Assembly: GCA_002483265.1 (NCBI GenBank)
Contig: DLHO01000025.1
Coordinates: 124,001-188,000 of the forward strand
Direction: 5' to 3'
Length of the DNA: 64,000 nt
Source: Flavobacteriales bacterium UBA7666
GTDB taxonomy: Bacteria; Bacteroidota; Bacteroidia; Flavobacteriales_D; Crocinitomicaceae
Under the pieces are notes generated by a model. That model had not been told where the DNA came from, searched no databases, and was given only the letters and a program-made list of their open reading frames with translations. Numbering within the stretch: the stretch's first letter is position 1; every line of letters starts with the position of its first letter. Below, piece by piece: positions 18,041-27,041 of this stretch. The translations under genes and the position numbers were made by a program.

Positions 18041-19083
18041 AAAAAGCATTACTATTCTTAGGCATGTTATCTTCTGTTGCGTATGCACAGGATTGTTCAA
18101 AAATCTTCATCTCAGAGTATGTTGAAGGTTGGTCAAATAATAAAGCGTTGGAAATTTACAATCCAACAAATCAATCAGTAAATTTGGGTGAGTATTTTGT
18201 TGCTCGTTATTCCAATGGTTCTTCCTCTGCAACGAATGCAAATGCGGTTCAATTGAGTGGAACAATTCCTGCTCATGGTGTTTTTGTAGCTGTTTTGGAT
18301 AAGAGAAATCCGCTTGGAACTGGTCAGGAAGCTCCTATTTGGGATTCTTTGGAAGTTCGTGGGGATGGTTTTTTCAGTCCTGTTTATAATACGAGTAATT
18401 CATTCTATTGGAATGGAAACGACGCGGTATTATTAGCGAAAGGGACTTTAACCGGAGGTTCTACTAGTTCAGTTACTACTGCAACAGGTTTTCAAATTAT
18501 TGATGTATTTGGAAAAATTGGTGAGAATCCGGCAAATTCAACTGGTTCTTCTGCTAATAATGATGGTGCTTGGTCTTCGGGTGCTCCTCACAATACGGGA
18601 ATTGGAGTTCAATTAACAAGTGACCACTCATTGATTCGTAAGCCAGCGATTAAGAAAGGGGTTGTTACAAATCCAACGTTCTTCAATCCATTAGGTGAGT
18701 GGGATTCCATTCCTGCGGTTACTTATGTTATGGATCAAAATGGTGATACGATTGAAGGAGCTAATGGTCCTATTTTATTTGGTAACTGGTTTTCTTTAGG
18801 AACGCATAATTGTGAGTGTAACCCATTAGCTGTTGGTGAGAACCAAATTGATGAGGTTTCATTGTATCCGAATCCTTCAAATGATGGAATTGTTTACGTG
18901 AAAAATACACAAGGTGTAAAAGAGATCAATGTGATCAATGCACTTGGTCAGCACGTAAATCACTTCTCAAACAACGCTTCACCGATCATGTCTGTGAGGT
19001 TGGGTTCTGATAAAGGGGTTTATTTACTTCAAATCACCCAGACTAACGGAGCGGTTTTAACAAAAAGAGTAATTCTTCAATAA
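18037..19083 (+). CDS. Lamin-tail (LTD)-domain secreted protein with T9SS signal
   Basis: 348 residues. Signal peptide MKKALLFLGMLSSVAYAQ. The mature part opens with CSKIFISEYVEGWSNNKALE and continues with IYNPTNQSVNLGEYFV, the start of an LTD-like beta-sandwich common in bacterial extracellular nucleases and phosphatases. C-terminal type A T9SS domain at about 270-348 (VSLYPNPSNDGIVYV ... KGVYLLQITQTNG ... RVILQ). No catalytic residues are recognised, so it may be a substrate-binding or surface accessory. It precedes the TonB receptor by 45 bp with a hairpin between. Its position ahead of a nuclease and nucleotidase suggests a part in DNA capture, but that is inference. Confidence 0.8.
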   Translation: MKKALLFLGMLSSVAYAQDCSKIFISEYVEGWSNNKALEIYNPTNQSVNLGEYFVARYSNGSSSATNANAVQLSGTIPAHGVFVAVLDKRNPLGTGQEAPIWDSLEVRGDGFFSPVYNTSNSFYWNGNDAVLLAKGTLTGGSTSSVTTATGFQIIDVFGKIGENPANSTGSSANNDGAWSSGAPHNTGIGVQLTSDHSLIRKPAIKKGVVTNPTFFNPLGEWDSIPAVTYVMDQNGDTIEGANGPILFGNWFSLGTHNCECNPLAVGENQIDEVSLYPNPSNDGIVYVKNTQGVKEINVINALGQHVNHFSNNASPIMSVRLGSDKGVYLLQITQTNGAVLTKRVILQ

Positions 19084-19090
19084 TTTTAAT

Positions 19091-19120
19091 AAGGTCGGAT
19101 TTAATCCGACCTTCTTTATT
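19091..19120 (+). terminator. Hairpin between LTD gene and TonB receptor gene
   Basis: AAGGTCGGA and TCCGACCTT form a perfect 9-bp stem with a 5-nt loop, followed by CTTTATTT. With only a weak T-run and the next ATG at 19129, it may be a partial terminator that sets a lower level for the receptor operon. Confidence 0.65.
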
Positions 19121-19128
19121 TGATAAGT

Positions 19129-21849
19129 ATGTTGCGATTTATTACAACATTGACGTTGCTATTTCCAATTCTAAGCTTTGCTCAGACTTCCGTAGTTAGG
19201 GGAATGGTAAAAGATAAAGTGTCGGAAGAATTTATCCCCGGAGCTTATGTTAGCTTGGGAGGTGGCTTCAAAATGATTTCTGATGACAATGGGAATTATG
19301 AGTTCAAAGATGTTCCTTATGGTCAGTATACACTGGAAGCAGTGTCTATTGATTACGACACCCTCAGAATGGTCTTTACTGTAAAAAGTAAAGAAACAAT
19401 CATTAATGCGGAATTAGGAGGAACTACCGAGATTGAGGAAATCAGGATCATTGGTAACATTTCGCTAGACCGTAAAACCCCGATTGCAATTACTAAAATA
19501 TCAGCAGAAAAAATTGCTGAAGAACTGGGATCCCGTGATTTGCCAATGTTGTTGAATGCAACTCCCGGAGTTTATGCTACACAAACTGGAGGAGGGGATG
19601 GAGATTCCAGAATTACCGTTCGTGGTTTTGACCAGCGAAATGTAGGGGTGTTGATTGATGGAGTTCCGGTAAACGATATGGAGAATGGAGCTGTGTATTG
19701 GTCAAACTGGTTTGGTTTGGACGCTATTACAAATCAAGTGCAAATTCAACGTGGATTGGGTGCTACAAAGCTTTCCATGCCTTCAGTTGGTGGTTCCATG
19801 AATATTGTTACCAGCGGAATGCACAATCGAAAAGGATTTTCATTCAAGCAGGAATATGGTACTGGAAATTTCTTGCGATCGTCACTTTCTTACAATTCCG
19901 GACGGACAAAGAAAGGATGGGGTTTCAATTTTTCAGGATCTTATAAACAAGGAGACGGCTGGGTAGAGGGTACTAATACGCAAGGAGGTTTTTACTACGG
20001 CAAAATCCAAAAAGTGATTAAAAAGCATTTAATTAGTTTATCTGCTTTTGGTGCACCTCAAAGACACGGTCAACGTTCATTTTATCAGCCGATCCAATAC
20101 TGGGATTCTAAAACTGCTAGTGATTTGGGGGTGCCTATCGACGAAGCTGCAATTAAAGACCGGGGAATTCGTTTCAATCAACATTGGGGATATATTACCA
20201 ATGATGATGGTAAGCAAGAAATTAAAAACGAGCGTTTGAACTATTACCATAAACCTCAGATCACGTTGAAGGATTTTTGGCAAGTCAACAAAAAATTATC
20301 TATCTCCAATATTGGGTATATGTCTATAGGTAGAGGTGGTGGTACGCGATTAGCTAACTCTGCCGGTACGTTATACACAGAAGACGGACACGTTGATTGG
20401 GATGCAATTGTAAAAGCAAATCAAGTAGATCAACTGTTTGGTGGTCCAAATATTGATCTGGCCTATTCTCCAACAGAATTGAAATCTACCCAAGTAATGA
20501 TCTCTTCTGTGAATAATCACTTTTGGGTGGGATATTTAGGTCAGTTTCAGTATGAATTTAATCCGAAATGGGCAGTTTCGGGAGGTATTGATTACCGTTA
20601 TTACAAAGGAAGTCACTATCAGGAAATTACCGATTTACTAGGTGGAGATTACTACATTAATATGAGTAACTTCAATGATCCTAGTCCAATGAAACGAAAA
20701 GGAGATAAAATTGCTTTAAACACGTATAATAATGACCGTGATGGTTTTGTACAGTGGGGAGGGGTTTTTGGTTCTGTTGAATATTCCGGTAACAGATGGA
20801 CTGCCTTTTTGAATCTTTCAGGGGTTGTTAATGTGTACAAAGGAGTAGATTATTTCCAGAAAAAAATATTGGATTTAGGAGATACTACTTTACGCATTGG
20901 TGCAAATGATACCATTGAGCACAATGGGAATACCTATACTGCATCTTCTCCCGGATTGGAATACTTTGCAACTGATTGGAAAAGCATTCCAGGGGGTACA
21001 ATTAAAGCGGGGGTAAGTTACATTTTGAATGAAAATTCAAAAATATATGCAAACTTAGGTTATCTATCACGTACTCCACAATTTAGTAATGTCATTGATA
21101 ACAACACAAATAGCTTCTTCAAAGAAATTAAGAATGAAATTATTCAGGCTGTTGAAATGGGTTATAGTTTCTCCAACAAGTATTTTGGGGTCAATGTCAA
21201 TGGATATTTTACCAACTGGAAAAATAAACCGTTCCCTTATGGAGTAGCAATCCCGGATCCAAATGACCCTACAGCAACCATTTATTTGAATATAAACGGA
21301 ATGGATGCAATTCATTATGGAGGTGAATTGGATGTAGCATATAACATTTTCAAGAATCTTCAGGTGGAAGCAATGGTTTCATTGGGAGATTGGACATGGA
21401 ATTCATCAGAGACGTTTTATGTGCCGGAATTGGATTATAGCTTTACATTTGATGCAAAAGGTGTTCATGTGGGGGATGCTGCCCAAACAATGTTGAATTT
21501 TAGTTTGAGATACGAACCAATCAAAAAATTGTATTTCAAAGTACAATACCAATGGTTTGACAGGTATTATGCGGCATTTAATCCATTCTACTTACAGGGT
21601 GCAGATGCGCGAAGAGAAGCTTGGAAATTACCTTCTTATGGCTTGCTGAATGGATTTGCAGGATACTCAATGAATATCAAAAAAGTAAATATTTTCTTCA
21701 ATGCAATGGTTTCGAATATTTTGAATTCGAAATTCATGGCGGATGCTACTGATAGTTATTATGCTCCATTTAATTCGGATGCTCAATCTGCTTCCGTAGT
21801 ATTTGGACAAGGATTGAGATTTAACCTGACTTTGGGAGTTAATTTTTAA
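19129..21849 (+). CDS. TonB-dependent outer-membrane receptor with carboxypeptidase-like N-domain
   Basis: 906 residues from ATG 19129 (MLRFITTLTLLFPILSFAQ); a TTG nine bases upstream is not needed. After the signal peptide comes a CarboxypepD_reg-like domain at about 20-100 (VVRGMVKDKVSEEFIPGAYV). The plug at about 110-230 carries DLPMLLNATPGVYATQ, RGFDQRNVGVLIDGVPVND and QIQRGLGATKL. A 22-strand-type barrel follows and ends GLRFNLTLGVNF. It imports a substrate across the outer membrane using TonB energy. Substrate is unknown; the following genes (endonuclease I and split 5'-nucleotidase) suggest an oligonucleotide or nucleotide-derived ligand. It does not carry a SusD partner. Confidence 0.92.
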   Translation: MLRFITTLTLLFPILSFAQTSVVRGMVKDKVSEEFIPGAYVSLGGGFKMISDDNGNYEFKDVPYGQYTLEAVSIDYDTLRMVFTVKSKETIINAELGGTTEIEEIRIIGNISLDRKTPIAITKISAEKIAEELGSRDLPMLLNATPGVYATQTGGGDGDSRITVRGFDQRNVGVLIDGVPVNDMENGAVYWSNWFGLDAITNQVQIQRGLGATKLSMPSVGGSMNIVTSGMHNRKGFSFKQEYGTGNFLRSSLSYNSGRTKKGWGFNFSGSYKQGDGWVEGTNTQGGFYYGKIQKVIKKHLISLSAFGAPQRHGQRSFYQPIQYWDSKTASDLGVPIDEAAIKDRGIRFNQHWGYITNDDGKQEIKNERLNYYHKPQITLKDFWQVNKKLSISNIGYMSIGRGGGTRLANSAGTLYTEDGHVDWDAIVKANQVDQLFGGPNIDLAYSPTELKSTQVMISSVNNHFWVGYLGQFQYEFNPKWAVSGGIDYRYYKGSHYQEITDLLGGDYYINMSNFNDPSPMKRKGDKIALNTYNNDRDGFVQWGGVFGSVEYSGNRWTAFLNLSGVVNVYKGVDYFQKKILDLGDTTLRIGANDTIEHNGNTYTASSPGLEYFATDWKSIPGGTIKAGVSYILNENSKIYANLGYLSRTPQFSNVIDNNTNSFFKEIKNEIIQAVEMGYSFSNKYFGVNVNGYFTNWKNKPFPYGVAIPDPNDPTATIYLNINGMDAIHYGGELDVAYNIFKNLQVEAMVSLGDWTWNSSETFYVPELDYSFTFDAKGVHVGDAAQTMLNFSLRYEPIKKLYFKVQYQWFDRYYAAFNPFYLQGADARREAWKLPSYGLLNGFAGYSMNIKKVNIFFNAMVSNILNSKFMADATDSYYAPFNSDAQSASVVFGQGLRFNLTLGVNF

Positions 21850-21999
21850 ACAGAAACAGAACAACAATGAATAAATTTCGGATTAGCTATTTGTTGATTC
21901 GAAGCAGGAGGCAAAAATTTGATACCAGTATAGCTACAACTCTCGTTAGAATGGAATCAGATGCAGCCCAAGATTAAAAATTTGAAACAAATAAGAAAA

Positions 22000-24162
22000 A
22001 TGAGAAAGTCGATTTTTTTAGTACTGTTATCAGCTTTTGCTTATAGCGTATCGTTGGCACAAGCAGTGTTGCCAACTACATGGAGTTTTGCAACGACAAC
22101 GCTACCAGTAGGGTGGACAGAGTCAGGAACTGGTTATTATACTGCTTCCGGTAATACACCTCCAACAATGAAGTTTGATAATACAGGAGATTACTTGATT
22201 ATTAACTTTGCAAGTGCTCCCGGAGCATTAACATATTATCTTGGAGGAAACTCTTTCAGCGGTGGAACTTTCACTGTTGAAGAATCTGCAAATGGTACAG
22301 CTTATACCGCGTTACATACGCATACAGCTCCTCCTGCAGGAGTTTATCAGATGTTTACAGATAACCCGAATTCATTGACACGTTTTATTCGTTTCATTTA
22401 TACGAATAAAGTAGGTGGAAATATCGGTGTGGATGATATTAATATCGCGGTGGGTGCTGCAACTCCAGCTCAGGAAATCAATGTGATGTATAACACAGCT
22501 ACGATTGTTTCTGGTGGAACACAAACAGTAAGTTCTCCGGTTTCGACTATGACTCCGTTCGTATTTACAGTTGAAAACTTAGGAACTACAAATACATTGA
22601 ATATTGCAAGTGCTGTTCTTTCAGGTGCAAATGCTGCTGATTTTACAGTTGCGTCTTTCCCTTCAACAGTTGCTGCAGGTGCAAACCAATCATTGACAGT
22701 TAACTTTACTCCGGCTATTGCAGGTACAAGAACTGCTGTTTTAACAATCAACAGTGATGATGCAGATGAAGCGGCTTATGTGATTAACTTGAATGGTATT
22801 GGTGGTAGCTTTGCTACTGAACCTGCTAGCCAGCCTACAAACCTTGTTTTCTCTAACGTAAAATCGTACAGATTCAATGCAGCATTCACTGGTTCATCAG
22901 CGAATGGGTATTTAGTACTTCGTAAAAAAGGCTCTGCAATTACAGGAGCTCCTGTTGATGGATCAGTTTACCAACGCGGAGATATGGTTGGAGACGGTCA
23001 GGTTGTTTATTCTGGAGCAGCAACTAGTTTCGTACCGAATAACATTGTAGCAAGTACAGGTTATCACTTTGCAGTTTATGCATACAATGGTGCAGGGACA
23101 AATATAAATTATTTGACAACGGCTCCACTAGCAGGAAACGTAACTTCTTTAGGCTCTATGATGCCTGTAGGTTATTATTCTGCGATTTCTACAAGCAGCC
23201 CTACTTTTGTTGCAGACCTTCACAACTTAACGAATCCGCACCAGGAGCAGTTTTATAGCAACTACGGTAACTTGATGGTTGGTTTGTTTGTAGTTCGTGA
23301 TACCACTTTGAATCGCCGCGTAATTACATGTGTATATAGTGGTGAAAATAAAATTTACACAGAACCATTTGATTTTACAGCAACAGGATTTAGCCGTGAG
23401 CATACCTATCCACATAGCTGGATGCCGACTAATCCTGCACAAAATTTCCCGGAGTACAACGATTATCACCATTTATTCCCTACAAACCAAAACAATGCAA
23501 ACGCATTGAGAAGCAATTATCCTTTAGGTAAAGTTGTGAATGCGACTGCAACTTACCTTGGGTGTAAATTTGGAACGGATGCAAACGGTAAACAAGTGTT
23601 TGAACCAAGAGATTCACACAAAGGTGATGCTGCACGTGCAATGATGTACGAAGCAATTTGTTACACAACTGTTTCCGGAAACAACTGGGGATTCCCAAAT
23701 CCGATTAGCGGTTCAATTGCTTACGGACAAGATCAGGCAATCTTAAAACAATGGAACGTACAGGATGCTCCGGATTCATGGGAAATTTCAAGAAACGACT
23801 ACTTGGATTCACTTCAGGATAACCGTAACCCGTTTGTTGATAATCCAACCTTTGCTTGTTTTGTGAACTTTACAAACATGAGCTATGAATCTTTGGGATG
23901 TACTGCAGATGTAGAAGAAGCTTTATTGAACGGATTTATTTTATACCCTAATCCGGTTACAAATAAATTGTTTATGAATGTTGATGCAACAACGATTACT
24001 GGTTATGAGATTATCTCAATGGATGGTAAAGTGGTAAAATCTGCTGATGCAATCAACCAGGTTTTAATTGAATTAAATATTCAGGATTTGGAAACTGGTT
24101 CGTATCTTGTGAAAGTAAGAACGCCATACGGGGAAACTCAAAAAACGATAGTTAAAAATTAA
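22000..24162 (+). CDS. T9SS-exported endonuclease I family nuclease
   Basis: 720 residues from ATG 22000 (MRKSIFLVLLSAFAYSVSLAQ); an earlier in-frame ATG at 21961 lacks signal-peptide character. About 25-155 is a jelly-roll-like module, about 160-270 a choice-of-anchor-D/ASPM-type Ig domain (VNFTPAIAGTRTAVLTINSDD), then an Fn3-like linker. The endonuclease I domain is about 400-625 with FSREHTYPHSW, the catalytic HHLFPTNQNNANALRSNYP and GDAARAMMYEA. The T9SS domain is about 645-720 (FILYPNPVTNKLFMNV). The family degrades DNA (some also RNA) non-specifically with Mg2+. Secreted to the surface or medium, it should turn extracellular DNA into short fragments. Four nt separate it from the nucleotidase gene. 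Confidence 0.93.
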   Translation: MRKSIFLVLLSAFAYSVSLAQAVLPTTWSFATTTLPVGWTESGTGYYTASGNTPPTMKFDNTGDYLIINFASAPGALTYYLGGNSFSGGTFTVEESANGTAYTALHTHTAPPAGVYQMFTDNPNSLTRFIRFIYTNKVGGNIGVDDINIAVGAATPAQEINVMYNTATIVSGGTQTVSSPVSTMTPFVFTVENLGTTNTLNIASAVLSGANAADFTVASFPSTVAAGANQSLTVNFTPAIAGTRTAVLTINSDDADEAAYVINLNGIGGSFATEPASQPTNLVFSNVKSYRFNAAFTGSSANGYLVLRKKGSAITGAPVDGSVYQRGDMVGDGQVVYSGAATSFVPNNIVASTGYHFAVYAYNGAGTNINYLTTAPLAGNVTSLGSMMPVGYYSAISTSSPTFVADLHNLTNPHQEQFYSNYGNLMVGLFVVRDTTLNRRVITCVYSGENKIYTEPFDFTATGFSREHTYPHSWMPTNPAQNFPEYNDYHHLFPTNQNNANALRSNYPLGKVVNATATYLGCKFGTDANGKQVFEPRDSHKGDAARAMMYEAICYTTVSGNNWGFPNPISGSIAYGQDQAILKQWNVQDAPDSWEISRNDYLDSLQDNRNPFVDNPTFACFVNFTNMSYESLGCTADVEEALLNGFILYPNPVTNKLFMNVDATTITGYEIISMDGKVVKSADAINQVLIELNIQDLETGSYLVKVRTPYGETQKTIVKN

Positions 24163-24165
24163 TAC

Positions 24166-24873
24166 ATGAAGAAACTAGTTTTTCTTTTTTTTCTAATAGG
24201 AGCAGGTCTTACGGCCTGCTCTTATCATTTACAGGTAAAAGGATCGAAACAAAATGTAGATGATTCCAGCAAATCTTCTGTAGAAATGGACTCGTTGGTA
24301 GCGCCGTATAGAAGAGATATGCTAAAGGAATTTGGTCAGATAATTGGCGAAGCCACTACAGATTTGGTGACCGGAAGACCGAATTCGACCTTGGGTTTTT
24401 GGTTGTGTGATGAATTAATCAAAAAAGCAAAGGATAGTTCTTTTTTTCAGAATGAACCGGTAGTTGCGTTTATCAATATTGGGGGACTTCGGGCAGATTT
24501 ACCAAAAGGGAGTATTACCGTTGGTGATGTTTACAAAGTCATGCCTTTTGATAACCGCATGGTCTTTCTTAAATTATCACTGGATAAGATCCCGGAAATG
24601 GAAGTTTATCTGAAAGAGAAAGGAGGAGAGCCAATCGGGGGATTTAAGTTGGAGAAAGGGAAGTTGGTCTTTCCGGATAATCTTGCAAAAGAAAAGAATT
24701 ATTTCTGGGTAGTTACTTCTGATTTTCTTGCCAATGGAGGAGACAATATGTTCTTCTTTAACAATCCTTTGCAGCGGTTTGACACCAATATTCTCTTCCG
24801 GGACTTCATTATTGAGGCTGTTAAAAAAGAGAAAAAAATTGCATTTTATCCCGAAGAAAGAATAAATTGGTAA
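24166..24873 (+). CDS. 5'-nucleotidase C-terminal (substrate-binding) domain lipoprotein
   Basis: 235 residues with an SPII signal; lipobox LTAC puts the lipidated Cys at about residue 18. The rest matches the C-terminal domain of UshA-type 5'-nucleotidases: RPNSTLGFWLCDELIKKA, the FINIGGLRADLPKGSITVGD counterpart of the NGGGIR motif, VMPFDNRMV and LANGGDNMF. This domain binds the nucleoside ring in intact enzymes but has no metal site. The metal-binding half is the next gene, one base away, so the enzyme is split and in reverse order. It is likely a membrane-anchored partner in nucleotide hydrolysis. Confidence 0.9.
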   Translation: MKKLVFLFFLIGAGLTACSYHLQVKGSKQNVDDSSKSSVEMDSLVAPYRRDMLKEFGQIIGEATTDLVTGRPNSTLGFWLCDELIKKAKDSSFFQNEPVVAFINIGGLRADLPKGSITVGDVYKVMPFDNRMVFLKLSLDKIPEMEVYLKEKGGEPIGGFKLEKGKLVFPDNLAKEKNYFWVVTSDFLANGGDNMFFFNNPLQRFDTNILFRDFIIEAVKKEKKIAFYPEERINW

Positions 24874-24874
24874 C

Positions 24875-25792
24875 ATGGAACGAAGATTATTTTTACAGCA
24901 AACAGGTGTAGTTGCAGGTGCTGCTATGGTTGCGCCATCATTGATGAGTGCAAAGAAAAAGCAAAACAAATTAGTGATCTTACACACCAATGATACACAT
25001 TCCAATATTGATCCGTTTCCGGCAAATCACCCCAAGTTCCCCAATATGGGCGGAGTTTCCAGAAGAGCTAGTTTAATCCAATCCATTCGGGATCAGGAAG
25101 ACCATGTCTTATTACTGGATGCCGGAGATATTTTTCAGGGAACACCTTATTTCAATAAGTTTAAGGGGGTTTTGGAAATGAAAACGATGGCAGCAATGAA
25201 ATACGATATTGTAACGCTTGGAAATCATGACTTTGATATCGGAATGGAAGCTTACAAAAGTGCTTTGTCCCATGCTTCATTTGAGGTCGTAAATGCAAAT
25301 TATGAACTCAGTTCAACGCCACTTTCCGAAGTGGTAAAACCATATACCATTATTAAAAAAGCCGGATTTAAGATCGGAGTTTTTGGATTGGGAGTAGATT
25401 TGAAAGGCTTGGTTCCTTCAGAAAGCTGGAAAGGATTAAGTTATCAGGATCCGATTGTTGTGGCTCAAAAACAAGCAAACGCTTTACGTAAAGAAGGGTG
25501 TGATGTGGTCATTTGTTTGTCTCATTTGGGTTATGAATACAAGACCAATCAGGTTTCAGATAAAGTATTGGCAGCTTCGACCTCTGGAATTGATGTCGTT
25601 ATTGGGGGACATACGCATACCTTCCTGGAAGATCTTCAGGAGTTCAAGAACAAGGATGGAAAAAATGTGTTTGTAAATCAGGTTGGTTATGGAGGCTTAA
25701 AGCTTGGTCGAATCGATATTGAATTATGTATGGATTCGGGCAAATTTACGATCGCTTCGATCAATCAGTTGTTGGACGAAAATATTGTTTAA
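24875..25792 (+). CDS. Metallophosphatase half of a split 5'-nucleotidase, Tat-type signal
   Basis: 305 residues covering only the N-terminal catalytic domain of the UshA/5'-nucleotidase family. Di-metal motifs are complete: HTNDTHSNID, DAGDIFQGTPY, GNHDFD, LSHLG and GGHTHTF. The start MERRLFLQQTGVVAGAAM resembles a twin-arginine signal, suggesting export folded with metal. The substrate-binding half is the lipoprotein encoded immediately upstream (one base between). Together they should release phosphate and nucleosides from nucleotides in the periplasm, finishing what the exported endonuclease starts. Last gene of the cluster; a perfect palindrome follows 2 bp later. Confidence 0.92.
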   Translation: MERRLFLQQTGVVAGAAMVAPSLMSAKKKQNKLVILHTNDTHSNIDPFPANHPKFPNMGGVSRRASLIQSIRDQEDHVLLLDAGDIFQGTPYFNKFKGVLEMKTMAAMKYDIVTLGNHDFDIGMEAYKSALSHASFEVVNANYELSSTPLSEVVKPYTIIKKAGFKIGVFGLGVDLKGLVPSESWKGLSYQDPIVVAQKQANALRKEGCDVVICLSHLGYEYKTNQVSDKVLAASTSGIDVVIGGHTHTFLEDLQEFKNKDGKNVFVNQVGYGGLKLGRIDIELCMDSGKFTIASINQLLDENIV

Positions 25793-25794
25793 TA

Positions 25795-25840
25795 AAAAAA
25801 AATGTAGGTATGCGATTAATCGCATACCTACATTTTTTTT
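25795..25840. repeat. Perfect 46-bp palindrome, ATTAATCG family, dual terminator
   Basis: Two 23-bp arms meet without spacer at 25817/25818. The inner part is TGTAGGTATGCGATT and its complement; the outer ends are A-runs and T-runs. It lies between the convergent stops of the nucleotidase (+) and the lipoprotein gene (-) and fits a bidirectional intrinsic terminator. It shares the GATTAATC centre with the elements at 32479 and 44795 and a near copy at 31523. Confidence 0.85.
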
Positions 25841-27020
25841 ATTCAGGAATCGCTTCCATCTGCTCTTTGGATAATTTCAATATTGCAATGCGGTCAAAAC
25901 TTCCCATGATTTTTGCCTGAACGAGTATGTTTAATCCACCGTTTTCTGCTTGGATAAAGTCACAAGCCGTAATTGGAATATTTTTCCCCAGATACTTTTT
26001 ACCGACCAATGCTCCACTGGAACGGTCATACAAACTCAGTAAAAGCTGATTACTTCTTGTGGAAGAGATATAAGCTTTGTACTGGACGCTGTTTATTGAA
26101 AGATCCTTGATCAATACCGGTTTTTGGGCATCAAGTTCCGAATGACCTTGTGCAGGAATCGATTCAGCAATGTCAATCGTAGTTGGAGTAAGTGCTGCGC
26201 TGGCGTTGTAATACAGGTTATCATAAGAAAAACGTGCCAGTGAAAAATGATTGCCTCCTGAAGGAGAAATTGCAGCCAATCCACCATTGAATCCAGCCCC
26301 ATTATAAACTCCTGCAAAATTGAGGTTCTGATCCAGAAAGATCAATGAAAAGCTGTAATTGTAGAAGCCGTTCATGACAATGTAATTGTTTTCCGGGGTT
26401 GAACTTACAAAGAATGGCATGCGTTTCCCGTTAAACGTTATATGCTCCACAATCCGATCTTCCACATCTGTGAAAATATCCAGATCCGCGGATTGAGTAA
26501 TGGAACTTAGATCAGAAGTCAATTTGTGAATCCCCGTTTGCATGCTTAGCCTGTTGTAATTCTGGATATAAATGTTTTGTCCGGAATTGTAAGCATAAGT
26601 GGGATACAATACATCTGTGAACGTGGAAACCTCCGTCGTGGAATGATTGTTTTCGTCAATTTTCAAGACATACGTAAATAATCCCACTGCGTCCATACAG
26701 ACCAAATAGTTTTCACCGTTGCTTTTGATCAGGTTGGGAACAGCATTGACATAGTTTGCAGGAAGCTCATAGTTCCACACAAACTCACCCGCATTGTCGA
26801 CCTTCATCAAATGGATTCTCCAGCCGTCATAAGCACTCATAACAAGATATCCGTCATTGCTTGCGGAAGTGGAAATACTAAGCGGGTGAAAATGTTTATT
26901 TCCATTTTGATCATCATACACCCGGATGAAAGGATCTTCTTCTGGTTTGGATTTCTTTTTACAACTTGAAAAATTCAGTCCCAGTCCTAAAAAGATTAAC
27001 GAATAAATAAAGAGTTTCAT
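25839..27020 (-). CDS. Lipoprotein with propeller-like repeats, unknown function
   Basis: 393 residues with SPII signal (lipobox FSSC, Cys near residue 20, followed by KKKSKPEED). Repeating hydrophobic beta stretches such as GYLVMSAYDGWRIHLMKVD, VYNGAGFNGGLAAISPSG and GGLNILVQAKIMGSFDRIAIL look like a beta-propeller that reads as a T9SS-associated or surface lipoprotein; no enzyme motif is recognised. It is the last gene of a leftward operon with the barrel gene (21-bp gap), the DUF1501 and the DUF1800 genes. The stop lies inside the end of the palindrome 25795-25840. Confidence 0.7.
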   Translation of the reverse strand: MKLFIYSLIFLGLGLNFSSCKKKSKPEEDPFIRVYDDQNGNKHFHPLSISTSASNDGYLVMSAYDGWRIHLMKVDNAGEFVWNYELPANYVNAVPNLIKSNGENYLVCMDAVGLFTYVLKIDENNHSTTEVSTFTDVLYPTYAYNSGQNIYIQNYNRLSMQTGIHKLTSDLSSITQSADLDIFTDVEDRIVEHITFNGKRMPFFVSSTPENNYIVMNGFYNYSFSLIFLDQNLNFAGVYNGAGFNGGLAAISPSGGNHFSLARFSYDNLYYNASAALTPTTIDIAESIPAQGHSELDAQKPVLIKDLSINSVQYKAYISSTRSNQLLLSLYDRSSGALVGKKYLGKNIPITACDFIQAENGGLNILVQAKIMGSFDRIAILKLSKEQMEAIPE

Positions 27021-27041
27021 ACTATCGATTTTTAGTTCTGA

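Noticed and set aside
21867..21977. 36-codon ORF between the TonB receptor and endonuclease genes
   Set aside because: Starts 18 bp after the receptor and stops before the nuclease start without coupling; the peptide has no recognisable feature.
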